NCBI GenBank assembly: GCA_024225035.1
Contig: JAAEMX010000452.1
Span: 32,657-96,656, forward strand
DNA length: 64,000 bases
Source: Lentisphaerota bacterium
GTDB lineage: Bacteria > Verrucomicrobiota > Lentisphaeria > Victivallales > Victivallaceae
Reading direction: 5' to 3'
The position numbers and the translations under genes are program-made. A model generated the notes under the pieces. That model saw nothing but the letters and a program-made list of their open reading frames with translations. It was not told the origin of the DNA and did no database searches. The first letter of the stretch is position 1; the number at the start of each line of letters is the position of its first letter. Below, piece by piece: positions 8,272 to 17,434 of the stretch.

Positions 8272-9639
8272 TTATTTGATGGTGAATGTCGTATATTTTT
8301 TCTCTATTTTATACTTGCCGTTTTTCATCTTTACCTTGACCAGTACGGCAGGAATCTTATCGCCATATGAGACGTTTCTGAGCACATGTCCTAAATCTTT
8401 CATGCTGTTTATTGAGAAATCACCCAATTGCAGCAGTAAATCGCCGCGTTCCACGTTAGGAACACCTTTAGTCGGTAGATCACTTATGAGGATACCGCCC
8501 TTGAACGGGAATCCTAGAGCCATTGCCAGTGGCGCTGTAAGCGGCTGAACTCCAATGCCTAATTTAACCTCAGCCAGTTTTGCCGCATCAGAAGGTCTGA
8601 TTTTTGAGGCGGTTACGCGAAATGACTTATTGCCGGATTCCATGGTAAACGTCTCTCCGTTTTGCATTTGCCAAAGTATACGGCAAACATCCATGAGATT
8701 GTCGAGTTGTTTGCCATTAAAGCCTGTGATTTTTATATCAGGCCTCAAGCCGGCAATCCAGGCTGGTGAATTTTTGCTTACTTTTGCGAGATAAAAAAGC
8801 AGTTCACCATTCCGTAAACGTTTAACAGCAGGAACTATACCCACGGCAACATCCTGAAATCTTTCGGGTACCATCCAACGGGCTATAATATTTTCAACAC
8901 GTTGAAGAGGAATAACAAAACCGATTCCACTGGCATTTTTCAACACAGCGCTGGTTATGCCAATCATACGCCCATTAATGTTAATTAAAGGGCCTCCGCT
9001 GCTGCCCGGTAATATAGTGGCATCCGTCTGGAGTATGTCTGAAAATATTGTTTTACCTTTGTAGGTGAATCTACGTCCTATTGCGCTCAGAACTCCTTTG
9101 GATATACTGCTGCCAAGGCCAAAGGGATTGCCAACTGCGATTACGCTTTCTCCCAACAGAAGGTCGCCGGGTGACGCGAATTCAATTGGTTCCAGAGGCG
9201 CATGAAGGCCTGAGATTTTGAGCAATGCAATATCATTAAGCTGATCACTGGCAATAACTTTAGCATCATATTCTCTGCCGTTATTAAGTATTGCTCGAAT
9301 TTTTACGGCGCGATGCACAACATGGGCGTTGGTGATTATCAAACCATGACGGTCAATTATAATACCACTGCCTAAAGAGTAACCATTGTCATTATCCAGT
9401 AAGAGCTCATGTGGATTCATGTTGAATATTTTATGAAAGCCTGAATCAGAAAGGCCTGAAATCGGAGAACTGAGTATTTTGCGAGTACTAAGGTTTACCA
9501 CGCTTGGCAGTACTTTTGCCACTGCTTCTACAGTTGGCGTAATCCTATTAGCACGAGCGACATTGACTTGTGCTAAAGTCAAAAAAGGAACGCCGGCCAG
9601 TAATAAAATGGCCGCAAAAGTTTTTATATAATTTGACAT
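8272..9639 (-). CDS. HtrA/DegP-type periplasmic serine protease with two PDZ domains
   Basis: A 455-residue envelope protease/chaperone of the HtrA family (S1C). The N-terminal signal peptide (MSNYIKTFAAILLLAGVPFLTLA) sends it to the periplasm. The trypsin-like domain shows the catalytic His in ITNAHVV, Asp in LNDIALLKI, and Ser214 in LPGSSGGPL, where the usual GNSGG has become GSSGG. GNPFGLGSSISKGVLSAIGR is also characteristic. Two PDZ-like regions follow (about residues 260-345 and 360-450), the second ending with ERGDLLLQLGDFSIN-type sequence. It degrades or refolds damaged exported proteins. The gene is monocistronic and converges with the cupin gene. Confidence 0.92.
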   Translation of the reverse strand: MSNYIKTFAAILLLAGVPFLTLAQVNVARANRITPTVEAVAKVLPSVVNLSTRKILSSPISGLSDSGFHKIFNMNPHELLLDNDNGYSLGSGIIIDRHGLIITNAHVVHRAVKIRAILNNGREYDAKVIASDQLNDIALLKISGLHAPLEPIEFASPGDLLLGESVIAVGNPFGLGSSISKGVLSAIGRRFTYKGKTIFSDILQTDATILPGSSGGPLININGRMIGITSAVLKNASGIGFVIPLQRVENIIARWMVPERFQDVAVGIVPAVKRLRNGELLFYLAKVSKNSPAWIAGLRPDIKITGFNGKQLDNLMDVCRILWQMQNGETFTMESGNKSFRVTASKIRPSDAAKLAEVKLGIGVQPLTAPLAMALGFPFKGGILISDLPTKGVPNVERGDLLLQLGDFSINSMKDLGHVLRNVSYGDKIPAVLVKVKMKNGKYKIEKKYTTFTIK

Positions 9640-9708
9640 ATATATAATCTCGCAGGATATTTATCGTTACACAGCACTAAATGTATATTGTCATGGGGTA
9701 TTTTTCAA

Positions 9709-11028
9709 ATGAAACCAACCTATAATGAGGAGCTTTCAGAAAGAAGTTTACAAAAAAAATGGTAAAATATTGATATTTATGGCAAATATGTTGGTGAAGA
9801 TAACTTTGCGATAGAAGTCAGGTCGCCTGGACGATGGAATAATGAAGCAGGCCCTGATTTTAAAAATGCATCGCTGGTTATAGATGGGAAACCTGTGACC
9901 GGAGATGTTGAAATCCATTTGAAAGCTTCAGACTGGTTTGCGCATAATCATCACAATGACCAAAATTATGACAGGGTTGTTTTGCATGTTGTAGCTAAGA
10001 ATGATTTTTCTGATGAAAGACGCGACGAATTACCTCCAATGTTATGCTTGAGTTGCACAGATAATACAGATTTTGACAGCTTTGCCAAGTGTGCCGCTTT
10101 ATACAACAGAATGGGGACGGAGCGTACTGGAAGGATGTTGGTAAATGCAGGCTTGAAGCGCTACGAGGATAAAAAACGGGCAATTTTGCGTTCAATGCTT
10201 GAGCAGGGAGCTGAGAATGGGTGCTGGAAAACCTTGTTTGATGCGGCCGGATTTAAGCGTAATCGAAGAGAATTTGCAGAGTTATTTGATCGTCTGTGTT
10301 GTTACCCTTTCGAAACAATAAATGACTCATTCGAAATTGTGATCTGGGGCGAATCTGGTCTTTTGCCTGATTTGTCAGTTGAGCAATTGCAGCCGGAAAT
10401 GAATTCTTATGCGGACGCTGTCTGGAAAAAATGGTGGAAGACCAGATGGACGGCTAACAAAGAAATAAAGTGGTCTTCAGGAGGGCGTCCTTCGAATTCG
10501 CCATATCGAAGAATTGCTGTGATTATATCATGGTATAAAGCATTTGCGACAAAACCGATAAACCTCTTAGGACGCTTTGCTATGGATAGTTCTGCTGAGC
10601 AACTTGCTAAGCAGGCCGTTAAGTTGCTGGAAACCTCGGACGCTTTATGGGATGGCTATATTAATTTCAAGACCTGCAGTAGCAGGAAAGCAAGAATTGC
10701 TGGGCGCAGTTTTGCCTTGGAAACTGCTGTCAATGTTCTTTTGCCCGCTTTAGGAGCTGCTGCTGAAGTTGGTTACTTCGGAGAAGCAAATAAATGGAAA
10801 ATAGCCGATATTGCTTGTAATGCCTGGAAGTGCCTCCCCTCTACACAGCATAATTATATTACGAAGGAAGCTGGTCTAAAGTGGTTTCCGGACAAAGAGT
10901 TCAGAAATAAAGTGATGGCATCTGCTGCCGCAAGGCAGGGAGTCCTCCATATGTACAGAGAATATTGCGAAAAAGCCTGTTTTGACTGCAATTCATGTGT
11001 CTTTATTAACTCTTTTTGGATGTGTTAA
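9709..11028 (+). pseudogene. DUF2851 family protein interrupted by an in-frame stop
   Basis: The protein matches DUF2851, a family of unknown function seen in Bacteroidota, Lentisphaerota and others. The natural start appears to be the ATG at 9709, whose frame reads YNEELSERSLQKKW, then hits TAA at 9763-9765. The same frame then continues without another stop through the conserved SPGRWNNEAGPDF and GDVEIHLKASDW motifs to 11028. There is no good start codon between the stop and GTG 9895, and starting at 9895 would remove the conserved N-terminal block. A single C-to-T change (CAA to TAA) would explain it. The C-terminal ACFDCNSC cysteines are intact. It is either a recent pseudogene or a sequencing error. 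Confidence 0.75.
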
Positions 11029-11063
11029 TAATATTTAAAATCATATTTTTGCAAAATCAATTA

Positions 11064-11091
11064 TTGACTAAATTTGGATATAATGTATAAT
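11064..11091 (+). promoter_or_regulatory. Sigma70-type promoter for the esterase gene
   Basis: TTGACT at 11064-11069 and TATAAT at 11086-11091 are separated by 16 bp, about 48 bp upstream of the esterase start. Five of six -35 bases and all -10 bases match consensus. Confidence 0.6.
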
Positions 11092-11138
11092 AATAATTAC
11101 TTTGTTAAGTTATCTTACAATCTAAAAGGAACATTCTT

Positions 11139-13079
11139 ATGCAGCTCCCGCGGGTATGGACAGAGAAATATACTGATCATATATTAAGGAAACTTCGACT
11201 AGAGGCTGCCGACTGGTTTCGAATTCATCAGCTTGACCACAGTATTGACGAATGGAGTGACTATAGAGACAGCCTGCGCAAGAAAATCTGGAATGAGCTT
11301 GGAATAAAGTACGATGCAAATGTTGACCTTGATTTACGCGATACCGGTGAAATTCAAATGGACGGGTACGTTGTTAAAAAAGTCTATTACCAGAGTATGC
11401 CCGGATTTTATGTAACTGGTAATCTGTATATTCCTGACGGCGAATGGCCTTTTCCCGGAGTAATTGGTGTACATGGGCACTGGGCTCAGGGGCGCCTTGC
11501 TGAAAGAATTCAGCAGCGAGGACATACACTTGCAAAGAATGGATATGTATGTTTTTCCGTAGATGCTTTTGGTTCCGGAGAGAGATCGGACGTTCACGGT
11601 GTATATGAGTACCATGGTGGAATGCTTGGAGGATCACTGCTAAATACAGGTGAAACGCATATGGGGATTCAGGTCGTTGATAATATGCGTGCTGTCGATG
11701 TTCTTTGTTCTTTGACTTATGTGGATTCCAGTAAAATTGGTGTAACCGGAGCCAGTGGCGGAGGTAACCAGACTATGTGGTTGTCCGCTTTGGACGAAAG
11801 GATAAAAGCAGCAGTACCGGTTGTTAGTGTTGGCTCTTTTGAATCGTATGTTGGCGGGTCTAACTGCTTTTGTGAGCTGCTGCCGAACGGATTGACTTTT
11901 ATCGAGGAATCAGGGGTATTGGCCCTGATCGCTCCAAATGCCTTAAAGATTTGTAATTGTCTTGGGGATTCTAACCCTACTTTTTCCCCCTCGGAAATGC
12001 TGCGATCATTTAAAGAAACACGTAAGATTTATAGGGCCCATGGGATGGGCCAAAAGCTTTCTTATCAGGTATTTAATGAACCTCATGGTTATTGGCCTGA
12101 TATTCGAGAGGCCATGCTCGGGTGGTTTGACCTGCATCTCAAGGGAATTGGTACGGGTGCTCCTAAGATCGAACAACCTTTTAAAGTACTGAAAGAAGAA
12201 GAGCTGATGGTTTTCAAAAAGGGACAACGACCTGCGGAGGTCTCTTCTATCGCTCAGTACATGCGTAAAAAGGGAGCAGAGCTTAATACTAAGATGCTTG
12301 ACTCATCTTTTGATAGTGAGGAATTGAAAAGAAACCTAAAAGCGATGCTCAAAATCCATAATAAGCTGGAACTTAAGCATGTTCACAAGTATAACGAGCA
12401 GGATGAATGGCAAAAATACGCTTTGCAAACAACATGCGGCAGGATGATTCCGGTATTGCTTAAAGCTCCTGCTGAAGGGAATGAATATTATATTGCTGCT
12501 GCGCCTTCCGGTAAGGACAAGCTTTTAGAGTCGGATAAATTTCAACGGTTGCTTGAGCAAGGAAAGGGCATTATTGCATTTGATGTTTATGGAGCCGGTG
12601 AAACTTCTGAACCAAGGTTTCCAAACTACCATTTTCTTTCCAGGGCTGAAATGTGGCTCGGGAGAACAATGCTTGGTGAATGGGCTAGAGATTATGAACT
12701 GTTGATGGACTGGGCTGGTAATTTTATAAAAGGTGTTGAATTGACCTTATTCGGTTACAAAGAGGCTTCCGTTGTAGCAATGGCAGCGGCGGTAACTTCT
12801 AACTGTGAATATGATGTTCTGGTTGATTCTGCTCCCTTGACTTATAGATTTAATAAAGATATTAAATCTGACTTCTTCACTCTAGCTTTATTAGTTCCCG
12901 GCTTTTTAAAGTGGGGAGATATTTCTTTGTTAGCAGCTCTTTCTGCTGGAAAAGTCACGTTTGAAAACAGTGTGCTTTATGATGGCGAGGAAGTTAACGA
13001 AACTCAAAAAGCAGAATATAGAGCAGAATTTAAAATGGTATCAGGAAAAGTTGCAGGCGGCCTTATTGAAATACACTAG
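11139..13079 (+). CDS. Acetyl-xylan-esterase-like alpha/beta hydrolase
   Basis: A 646-residue alpha/beta hydrolase related to AXE1 acetyl xylan esterases and the dienelactone-hydrolase/S9 group. The core shows a GVHGHW oxyanion segment, the nucleophile Ser206 in GVTGASGGGNQT, and His316 in the NEPHGYW segment; an acidic residue between them should complete the triad. A second, degenerate alpha/beta-hydrolase-like half follows (about 420-640: IIAFDVYGAGETSEP), a duplication common in PVC proteins of this kind. No signal peptide is evident, so it probably acts inside the cell or is exported by another route. AAGGAAC precedes the ATG. Removal of acetyl groups from polysaccharides is plausible but not shown by sequence. 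Confidence 0.75.
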   Translation: MQLPRVWTEKYTDHILRKLRLEAADWFRIHQLDHSIDEWSDYRDSLRKKIWNELGIKYDANVDLDLRDTGEIQMDGYVVKKVYYQSMPGFYVTGNLYIPDGEWPFPGVIGVHGHWAQGRLAERIQQRGHTLAKNGYVCFSVDAFGSGERSDVHGVYEYHGGMLGGSLLNTGETHMGIQVVDNMRAVDVLCSLTYVDSSKIGVTGASGGGNQTMWLSALDERIKAAVPVVSVGSFESYVGGSNCFCELLPNGLTFIEESGVLALIAPNALKICNCLGDSNPTFSPSEMLRSFKETRKIYRAHGMGQKLSYQVFNEPHGYWPDIREAMLGWFDLHLKGIGTGAPKIEQPFKVLKEEELMVFKKGQRPAEVSSIAQYMRKKGAELNTKMLDSSFDSEELKRNLKAMLKIHNKLELKHVHKYNEQDEWQKYALQTTCGRMIPVLLKAPAEGNEYYIAAAPSGKDKLLESDKFQRLLEQGKGIIAFDVYGAGETSEPRFPNYHFLSRAEMWLGRTMLGEWARDYELLMDWAGNFIKGVELTLFGYKEASVVAMAAAVTSNCEYDVLVDSAPLTYRFNKDIKSDFFTLALLVPGFLKWGDISLLAALSAGKVTFENSVLYDGEEVNETQKAEYRAEFKMVSGKVAGGLIEIH

Positions 13080-13098
13080 CTTAATAAAAATATTACAG

Positions 13099-14217
13099 TT
13101 AGATGTTTTTTTCAATAAGCTGAAGGATATTATCTGTTGCCTCCGGCATAGCTAGTGATAAAGCTTTCTGTTCTGATAAGGCATATTTTTCAGGGTTGTT
13201 GAGCCAGTCAGTCAGTTTATTTGCTATGAACTCCTCTGTGCATTTTGAATTTTCAACTACCTCTGCAGCCCGGGATTTTACCATATGGTTGGCATTGTCA
13301 CGCTGGTGTCCTTCCGCCGCATATGGGTAAGGAACCAGCATAGCAGGCTTCCCAAAGATACAAAGTTCAGCGACTGTACTACCGCCGGAACGGCAAAAAA
13401 CAAGATCTGCTGCCTCGTAGAAATAGTGCATTTTCTCTACGAATGGAAGACATAGGATTGGGAATGTGGCTGCAGCATACTCATATTTTACATTCTCGAA
13501 TTTACTCGGTCCTGTTAAATGCATTACTTGGAATGGAGTATCGAGCTTTAATAGAGTTTGAGGAATAGTTTTGTTAAAAATTTGTGCGCCTTGACTGCCG
13601 CCAAAGATCAATAATGTCGGCAGTTCAGGCTTTAAGTTAGCCTTAAATAGACGGTTTAATTTTCCTATTGCGGTTGCCTTGTCTAGTCTTTCGTCGATCA
13701 ATTCAGTACGAACGGGCATACCGGTTATTTCCATAGGGCATTTGATTTTATCTGAGTTGATTGGCGGGAAGGCAGTTCCCATGTATTTTGCCCAGCGACT
13801 GAGAAAACGGTTTGCTTTGCCAATTCTGGCGTTGCCATCATGAAGAAAAATCGGATAACTGCATAACCTTGCCGCCAAAATTGGTGGTAAAGAGGCAAAA
13901 CTGCCCATGCCTAAAACCGCGTCAGGAGAAAAATCACGCAATAGCTTCATAGATGCCATAGTGCCAGTTACGAGGCCATAAATGAATTTTATCGCACTTA
14001 TTGGTGAGCGTGGGCTTGGCATCGGCTGCAGTCCTATAGCCGGGATCCCTTGAGCTTCTGCAACGGCTGTCTGGGTTTTGATGTTGCGTCCACTCAAAAG
14101 AAGCATAGCTTCTCCGCCTGACTTCATGAATTCGCGGGCAATGGTTAGACCTGGATAAAAATGTCCTCCCGTTCCTCCACAGGTAATAACAAGTTTTTGA
14201 AGTTTTTGCTCATTCAT
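13099..14217 (-). CDS. murG: MurG, lipid II GlcNAc transferase
   Basis: UDP-N-acetylglucosamine:undecaprenyl-pyrophosphoryl-MurNAc-pentapeptide GlcNAc transferase, the last cytoplasmic step of peptidoglycan precursor synthesis, on the inner face of the inner membrane. The N-terminal GGTGGHFYPGLTIA loop, the ALGMGSFASLPPILAAR-like membrane-associated region, GGSQGAQIFN, and the donor-site stretch VFCRSGGSTVAEL with PYPYAAEGHQRDNA are all present. Length (372) is normal. It lies 4 bp downstream of ftsW in a minus-strand operon that begins with a UDP-GlcNAc pyrophosphorylase, the enzyme that makes its donor. Confidence 0.95.
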   Translation of the reverse strand: MNEQKLQKLVITCGGTGGHFYPGLTIAREFMKSGGEAMLLLSGRNIKTQTAVAEAQGIPAIGLQPMPSPRSPISAIKFIYGLVTGTMASMKLLRDFSPDAVLGMGSFASLPPILAARLCSYPIFLHDGNARIGKANRFLSRWAKYMGTAFPPINSDKIKCPMEITGMPVRTELIDERLDKATAIGKLNRLFKANLKPELPTLLIFGGSQGAQIFNKTIPQTLLKLDTPFQVMHLTGPSKFENVKYEYAAATFPILCLPFVEKMHYFYEAADLVFCRSGGSTVAELCIFGKPAMLVPYPYAAEGHQRDNANHMVKSRAAEVVENSKCTEEFIANKLTDWLNNPEKYALSEQKALSLAMPEATDNILQLIEKNI

Positions 14218-14221
14218 GATA

Positions 14222-15436
14222 TTAGCCGTTTCTTTTTAAAAATGGTATTCTTGACTTGACGGTTTCCAGTAGTTCATCACTGAAGCCGGGGGAAGCTGTT
14301 TCGACGGCGATACTGAGTAATAAACCGACAGCAATCAGTGCCATTAGTAAATTACTGCCGCCGTAGCTTATAAAAGGCGCCGGCATTCCCTTTGTTGGAA
14401 TCCCGCCAGAAACTACACCGATATTAATGATTGCCTGTAACGTTATAATTGAAGTCAATGAGAGGCCGAGCAGCATACCCTGGCGGGTTCTTGAGTTCAT
14501 GCTTATCTTCAGGGCAAAATAGGCGAAGCATAAGTACGCAAGCATCACCAGAACTAATGATATAAGTCCCAGTTCCTCACCAACAATTGAAAGAATAAAG
14601 TCGGTATGGGCTTCCGGTAAATACTTGGCCTTTAATCTGCTTTCCATAAAACCTATGCCGAACCATTTGCCTGAACCAAGGGCCAGTAATGAATTCCAGA
14701 GCTGGTAACCTTCTGTTCTAGCCAAACTTTCCGGGTTCAGAAAGGTAGTCATGCGTGACCAGCGTTCACGGTCAAATTTACTGATTACGTAAATTAGAGT
14801 TGGTATACCGAGAATTATAGGCGGCAATAGGTACAGCATTCGCATGCCTGAGGCAAAAAGTATAATACCAGTTGCCATCAACAACAGCAGAGTTGTTCCA
14901 AGGTCTTTACCTATAAGCACAAACATTATAACAATACCGCAGATCATAAGTGCGGGCAGGGGACCCCTTCGTTTTAGAAGGTCATTGATATAACGAGTGT
15001 TTTGAGCACAATAACGGCTGAAGTAAAGAGCGACAACCAACTTAGCAAATTCAGATGGCTGAATATTAATAGGCAGGCCGATCTTGCGCAACTGAATCCA
15101 GCGATGCGCCCCTTTGATGGCTGGAAAACAAAAGTCAGCAATAGCCAGCAGGATTACCGTAATCACCGCGAATAAGATGCTCATTTCAGCAACTCGTTTA
15201 TGACCAAAAACAAATGCCATGCCTCCGGCCGTAAGGCCGATGGCGGTCCACATCAACTGGTTGTAGAAATATTTTGTGCCGGCGGTGTTGTAGGATGTTG
15301 AATACAGCATAGTGAGCCCGAACAGCAAAATTACTGTTACAGTAATTAAAAGGCCGTTGGCATAAAATAATGATTTGACCTGTCCGTTGCCAGAGCGGTC
15401 TGATATAATCTGATCGGGAATGTGTAAGTTCTGCAT
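14222..15436 (-). CDS. ftsW: FtsW, SEDS-family peptidoglycan polymerase
   Basis: A 404-residue polytopic membrane protein of the SEDS family (FtsW/RodA/SpoVE), which polymerises lipid II and in the FtsW case acts in the division septum with a class B penicillin-binding protein. About ten membrane segments are seen. Signature stretches include NIQPSEFAKLVVALYFSRY, GKDLGTTLLLL, EAHTDFILSIVGEELGLI and PTKGMPAPFISYGGSNLL. Its position directly before murG is the classic dcw arrangement and favours FtsW over RodA. It starts 11 bp after the stop of the small protein upstream, so it belongs to the same transcript. Confidence 0.93.
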   Translation of the reverse strand: MQNLHIPDQIISDRSGNGQVKSLFYANGLLITVTVILLFGLTMLYSTSYNTAGTKYFYNQLMWTAIGLTAGGMAFVFGHKRVAEMSILFAVITVILLAIADFCFPAIKGAHRWIQLRKIGLPINIQPSEFAKLVVALYFSRYCAQNTRYINDLLKRRGPLPALMICGIVIMFVLIGKDLGTTLLLLMATGIILFASGMRMLYLLPPIILGIPTLIYVISKFDRERWSRMTTFLNPESLARTEGYQLWNSLLALGSGKWFGIGFMESRLKAKYLPEAHTDFILSIVGEELGLISLVLVMLAYLCFAYFALKISMNSRTRQGMLLGLSLTSIITLQAIINIGVVSGGIPTKGMPAPFISYGGSNLLMALIAVGLLLSIAVETASPGFSDELLETVKSRIPFLKRNG

Positions 15437-15447
15437 TACAGAATTGT

Positions 15448-15789
15448 CTACTCTGTTTCCTGCTCTTTCGGTAAAACGACTTCAGCGAACAAAGCATAAC
15501 GTCCTTTGTCCGTCATAAACGATCCAATTGTTGTGAAACCGTTAAAATAACGGTTTTTTATCTCAGCAACAATTTCCTCTTTGTTTCCTCCCGGCAATGG
15601 CGCCAGCCTGTAGTTTTTTACGCTAGGGGCTGGAGTGTCTTCGATAACAACGTAGACGATAAACTCATCGGAGTTGATGCCTCTGACTTGCCAGGAACTA
15701 TGACGATTGCATGCCCGGGTTATCATTTCCGAGCATGCTTTTTCGTCCAGAATAATTTCACTGATATTTACTTCAATAATTTTAATCAT
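15448..15789 (-). CDS. Small conserved-looking protein of unknown function in cell-wall operon
   Basis: A 113-residue cytoplasmic protein that I do not recognise. The start at 15789 is chosen because its ATG overlaps the stop of the upstream pyrophosphorylase gene by 4 bp (ATGA), a strong sign of coupled translation; the longer frame to 15858 would overlap that gene heavily. The sequence is mixed alpha/beta, with a single Cys pair (ACSEMITRAC) and no membrane segment. Being wedged between a UDP-GlcNAc pyrophosphorylase and ftsW suggests a link with envelope synthesis, which is inference only. Confidence 0.65.
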   Translation of the reverse strand: MIKIIEVNISEIILDEKACSEMITRACNRHSSWQVRGINSDEFIVYVVIEDTPAPSVKNYRLAPLPGGNKEEIVAEIKNRYFNGFTTIGSFMTDKGRYALFAEVVLPKEQETE

Positions 15790-17210
15790 TTTAAATAGAC
15801 CGGTTTGCCATTGTCTACAATTTCGGTTATTCCATTTGCCCGGCAGTAGTTGACGCAATCTTCATCATCCATCACTGCCAGTGGGGAAATTTCTATTTCA
15901 ACCGCCGTAGTACCATTTTCCCGGCGCGGAACTTTTACTCCAGCGCATTCAAGACGGCGAGCATCACGTTCGATTATCATCTCACGACAGCTTTCAACTG
16001 AGTCCACTCCGGTTTTGTTTTTGGTTGGAGCAAATTCCTCTTCACGGTCGCCTTCGAGAATCATGGTATGTGCGGCTAGAGGAAGAGCATCAAAAATAAA
16101 TGACTCGAGTTTTACTCCGTTAGCTTCTTCAGGAGTAACCTTCATGCCGTCACTGTTGATATATGGAATCTTTTTATCAGCACGATGCCAAGGAAGGCTT
16201 AATCTGCCTTCTGAGGTTAGTTTTTCAACAAATTTACGGCTGATTACATGAATAGCAGGACTTCCTGCTATGAACTTAAGAGAACCGTCTTCATTACGTT
16301 GTTCCGTCAGCTCATCCGGAAGGTCACTGTATTCAATGATCATGAGCTTGTTGTCACTGACGCAGAAGTTGCCCAGTTTTTCAAACGGGCCGGTTTTGGC
16401 CAGCATCAATGCGCTCATTTCCGCGTTTTCTTTAGCATGAAGTCCAACGAATAATGGATTGATGACTGATACAAGCGGGTTGTCTACCTGGAAGTAAGAT
16501 ATATACTCAACACCATCTTTTTTCATTTTTTCAAGACAACCTGAACGGCGCAGTGCCAGCAGGGTACCGCCATGGCCATCAGGAGCCAGGGCCAGAGAGT
16601 CTTTTTCGCCGAGAAGCAGCTTGCCATCGTAATCTATTGCAGGCATAGTGCCTTGAACAAAGAAAATTACGTTTTCAGGAGCCATGCCGAAATAATTGTT
16701 TTTCTCAAAGAAGTCCTGAGTTGGCTGGTTATTCAGCTTGCTGGTCATAATGTACCAAGTAAAATCGTGCCCGTATTTAACACTGGCACGGCGTAAAGAT
16801 TCAGCAAAATACTGGAATAATGACTTTTTAGAAACAGGTGCAATCGGGTAAGTTCCCTTAGGACCATCAAAACCTAAGCGTGTTCCCTGACCACCGGCAA
16901 CTGTAAGAGCTGCCACTTTACCGGTGTGCATAAGTTTCTCCCCAGCGGCAAAAGCCTGCTGATAAAGTTTCTGCTGTTTTTTATCCTCTGGTTCTAAAGG
17001 AAAATATGGCGCAGGAGAAAGGTCTTCCGGAATGTGCGTTTCAGGTTTTTGTAGCACGTATTCTTGGACCAGGTCATTCAGATTGGCAAAGTCGATTTCT
17101 TCTAACTGTCTGAAAAGTTGATCCTGTTCACTTTCATCGAGAGTATTCCAGAATTTAAATACTTGTTCCTGTCCATTAGCTTCTACGATATGCTTGAGGT
17201 CCTGAGTCAT
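15786..17210 (-). CDS. UDP-N-acetylglucosamine pyrophosphorylase, eukaryotic (UAP1/UDPGP) type
   Basis: A 474-residue nucleotidyltransferase of the UDPGP family, closest in motif layout to eukaryotic UAP1/AGX enzymes: it joins UTP and GlcNAc-1-phosphate to make UDP-GlcNAc. The uridine-binding loop reads LTVAGGQGTRLGFDGPKGTYPI, followed by the FVQGTMPAID and LAPDGHGG motifs and the YFQVDNPLV site. The start is moved to the ATG at 17210, which has an AAGGA site; the longer frame begins with TTG at 17267. Bacteria usually use GlmU for this step, so a UAP1-like enzyme heading a murG-ftsW cluster is notable. UDP-glucose or UDP-GalNAc activity cannot be excluded. Confidence 0.82.
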   Translation of the reverse strand: MTQDLKHIVEANGQEQVFKFWNTLDESEQDQLFRQLEEIDFANLNDLVQEYVLQKPETHIPEDLSPAPYFPLEPEDKKQQKLYQQAFAAGEKLMHTGKVAALTVAGGQGTRLGFDGPKGTYPIAPVSKKSLFQYFAESLRRASVKYGHDFTWYIMTSKLNNQPTQDFFEKNNYFGMAPENVIFFVQGTMPAIDYDGKLLLGEKDSLALAPDGHGGTLLALRRSGCLEKMKKDGVEYISYFQVDNPLVSVINPLFVGLHAKENAEMSALMLAKTGPFEKLGNFCVSDNKLMIIEYSDLPDELTEQRNEDGSLKFIAGSPAIHVISRKFVEKLTSEGRLSLPWHRADKKIPYINSDGMKVTPEEANGVKLESFIFDALPLAAHTMILEGDREEEFAPTKNKTGVDSVESCREMIIERDARRLECAGVKVPRRENGTTAVEIEISPLAVMDDEDCVNYCRANGITEIVDNGKPVYLK

Positions 17211-17374
17211 TGCTTTTCCTTCGCGGCTTAACGTTATTAGTTTAATTTTACTTTCAATAATAGACAATAAAACCTGATCAATTCAATTTAATTTTGCAAA
17301 AAATTATCCATGAGTATAATTGGCTGTCAGATTTATGTTATGAGTTAGTTATTAGACTATTAACAATAAACTTA

Positions 17375-17407
17375 AAAAGCCGTGTCCTGTATTGAGACAC
17401 GGCTTTT
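17375..17407 (-). terminator. Intrinsic terminator after the surface-repeat genes
   Basis: Perfect 12-bp stem AAAAGCCGTGTC / GACACGGCTTTT with a 9-base loop. It lies just downstream of the minus-strand gene ending at 17435, with T-rich sequence following on that strand. Confidence 0.85.
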
Positions 17408-17434
17408 GAAAAAACTTTATTCTAACAACAGCTT

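Noticed and set aside
15850..16251. 133-codon plus-strand frame opposite the pyrophosphorylase gene
   Set aside because: Shadow frame, Ser/Arg-rich and without motifs.
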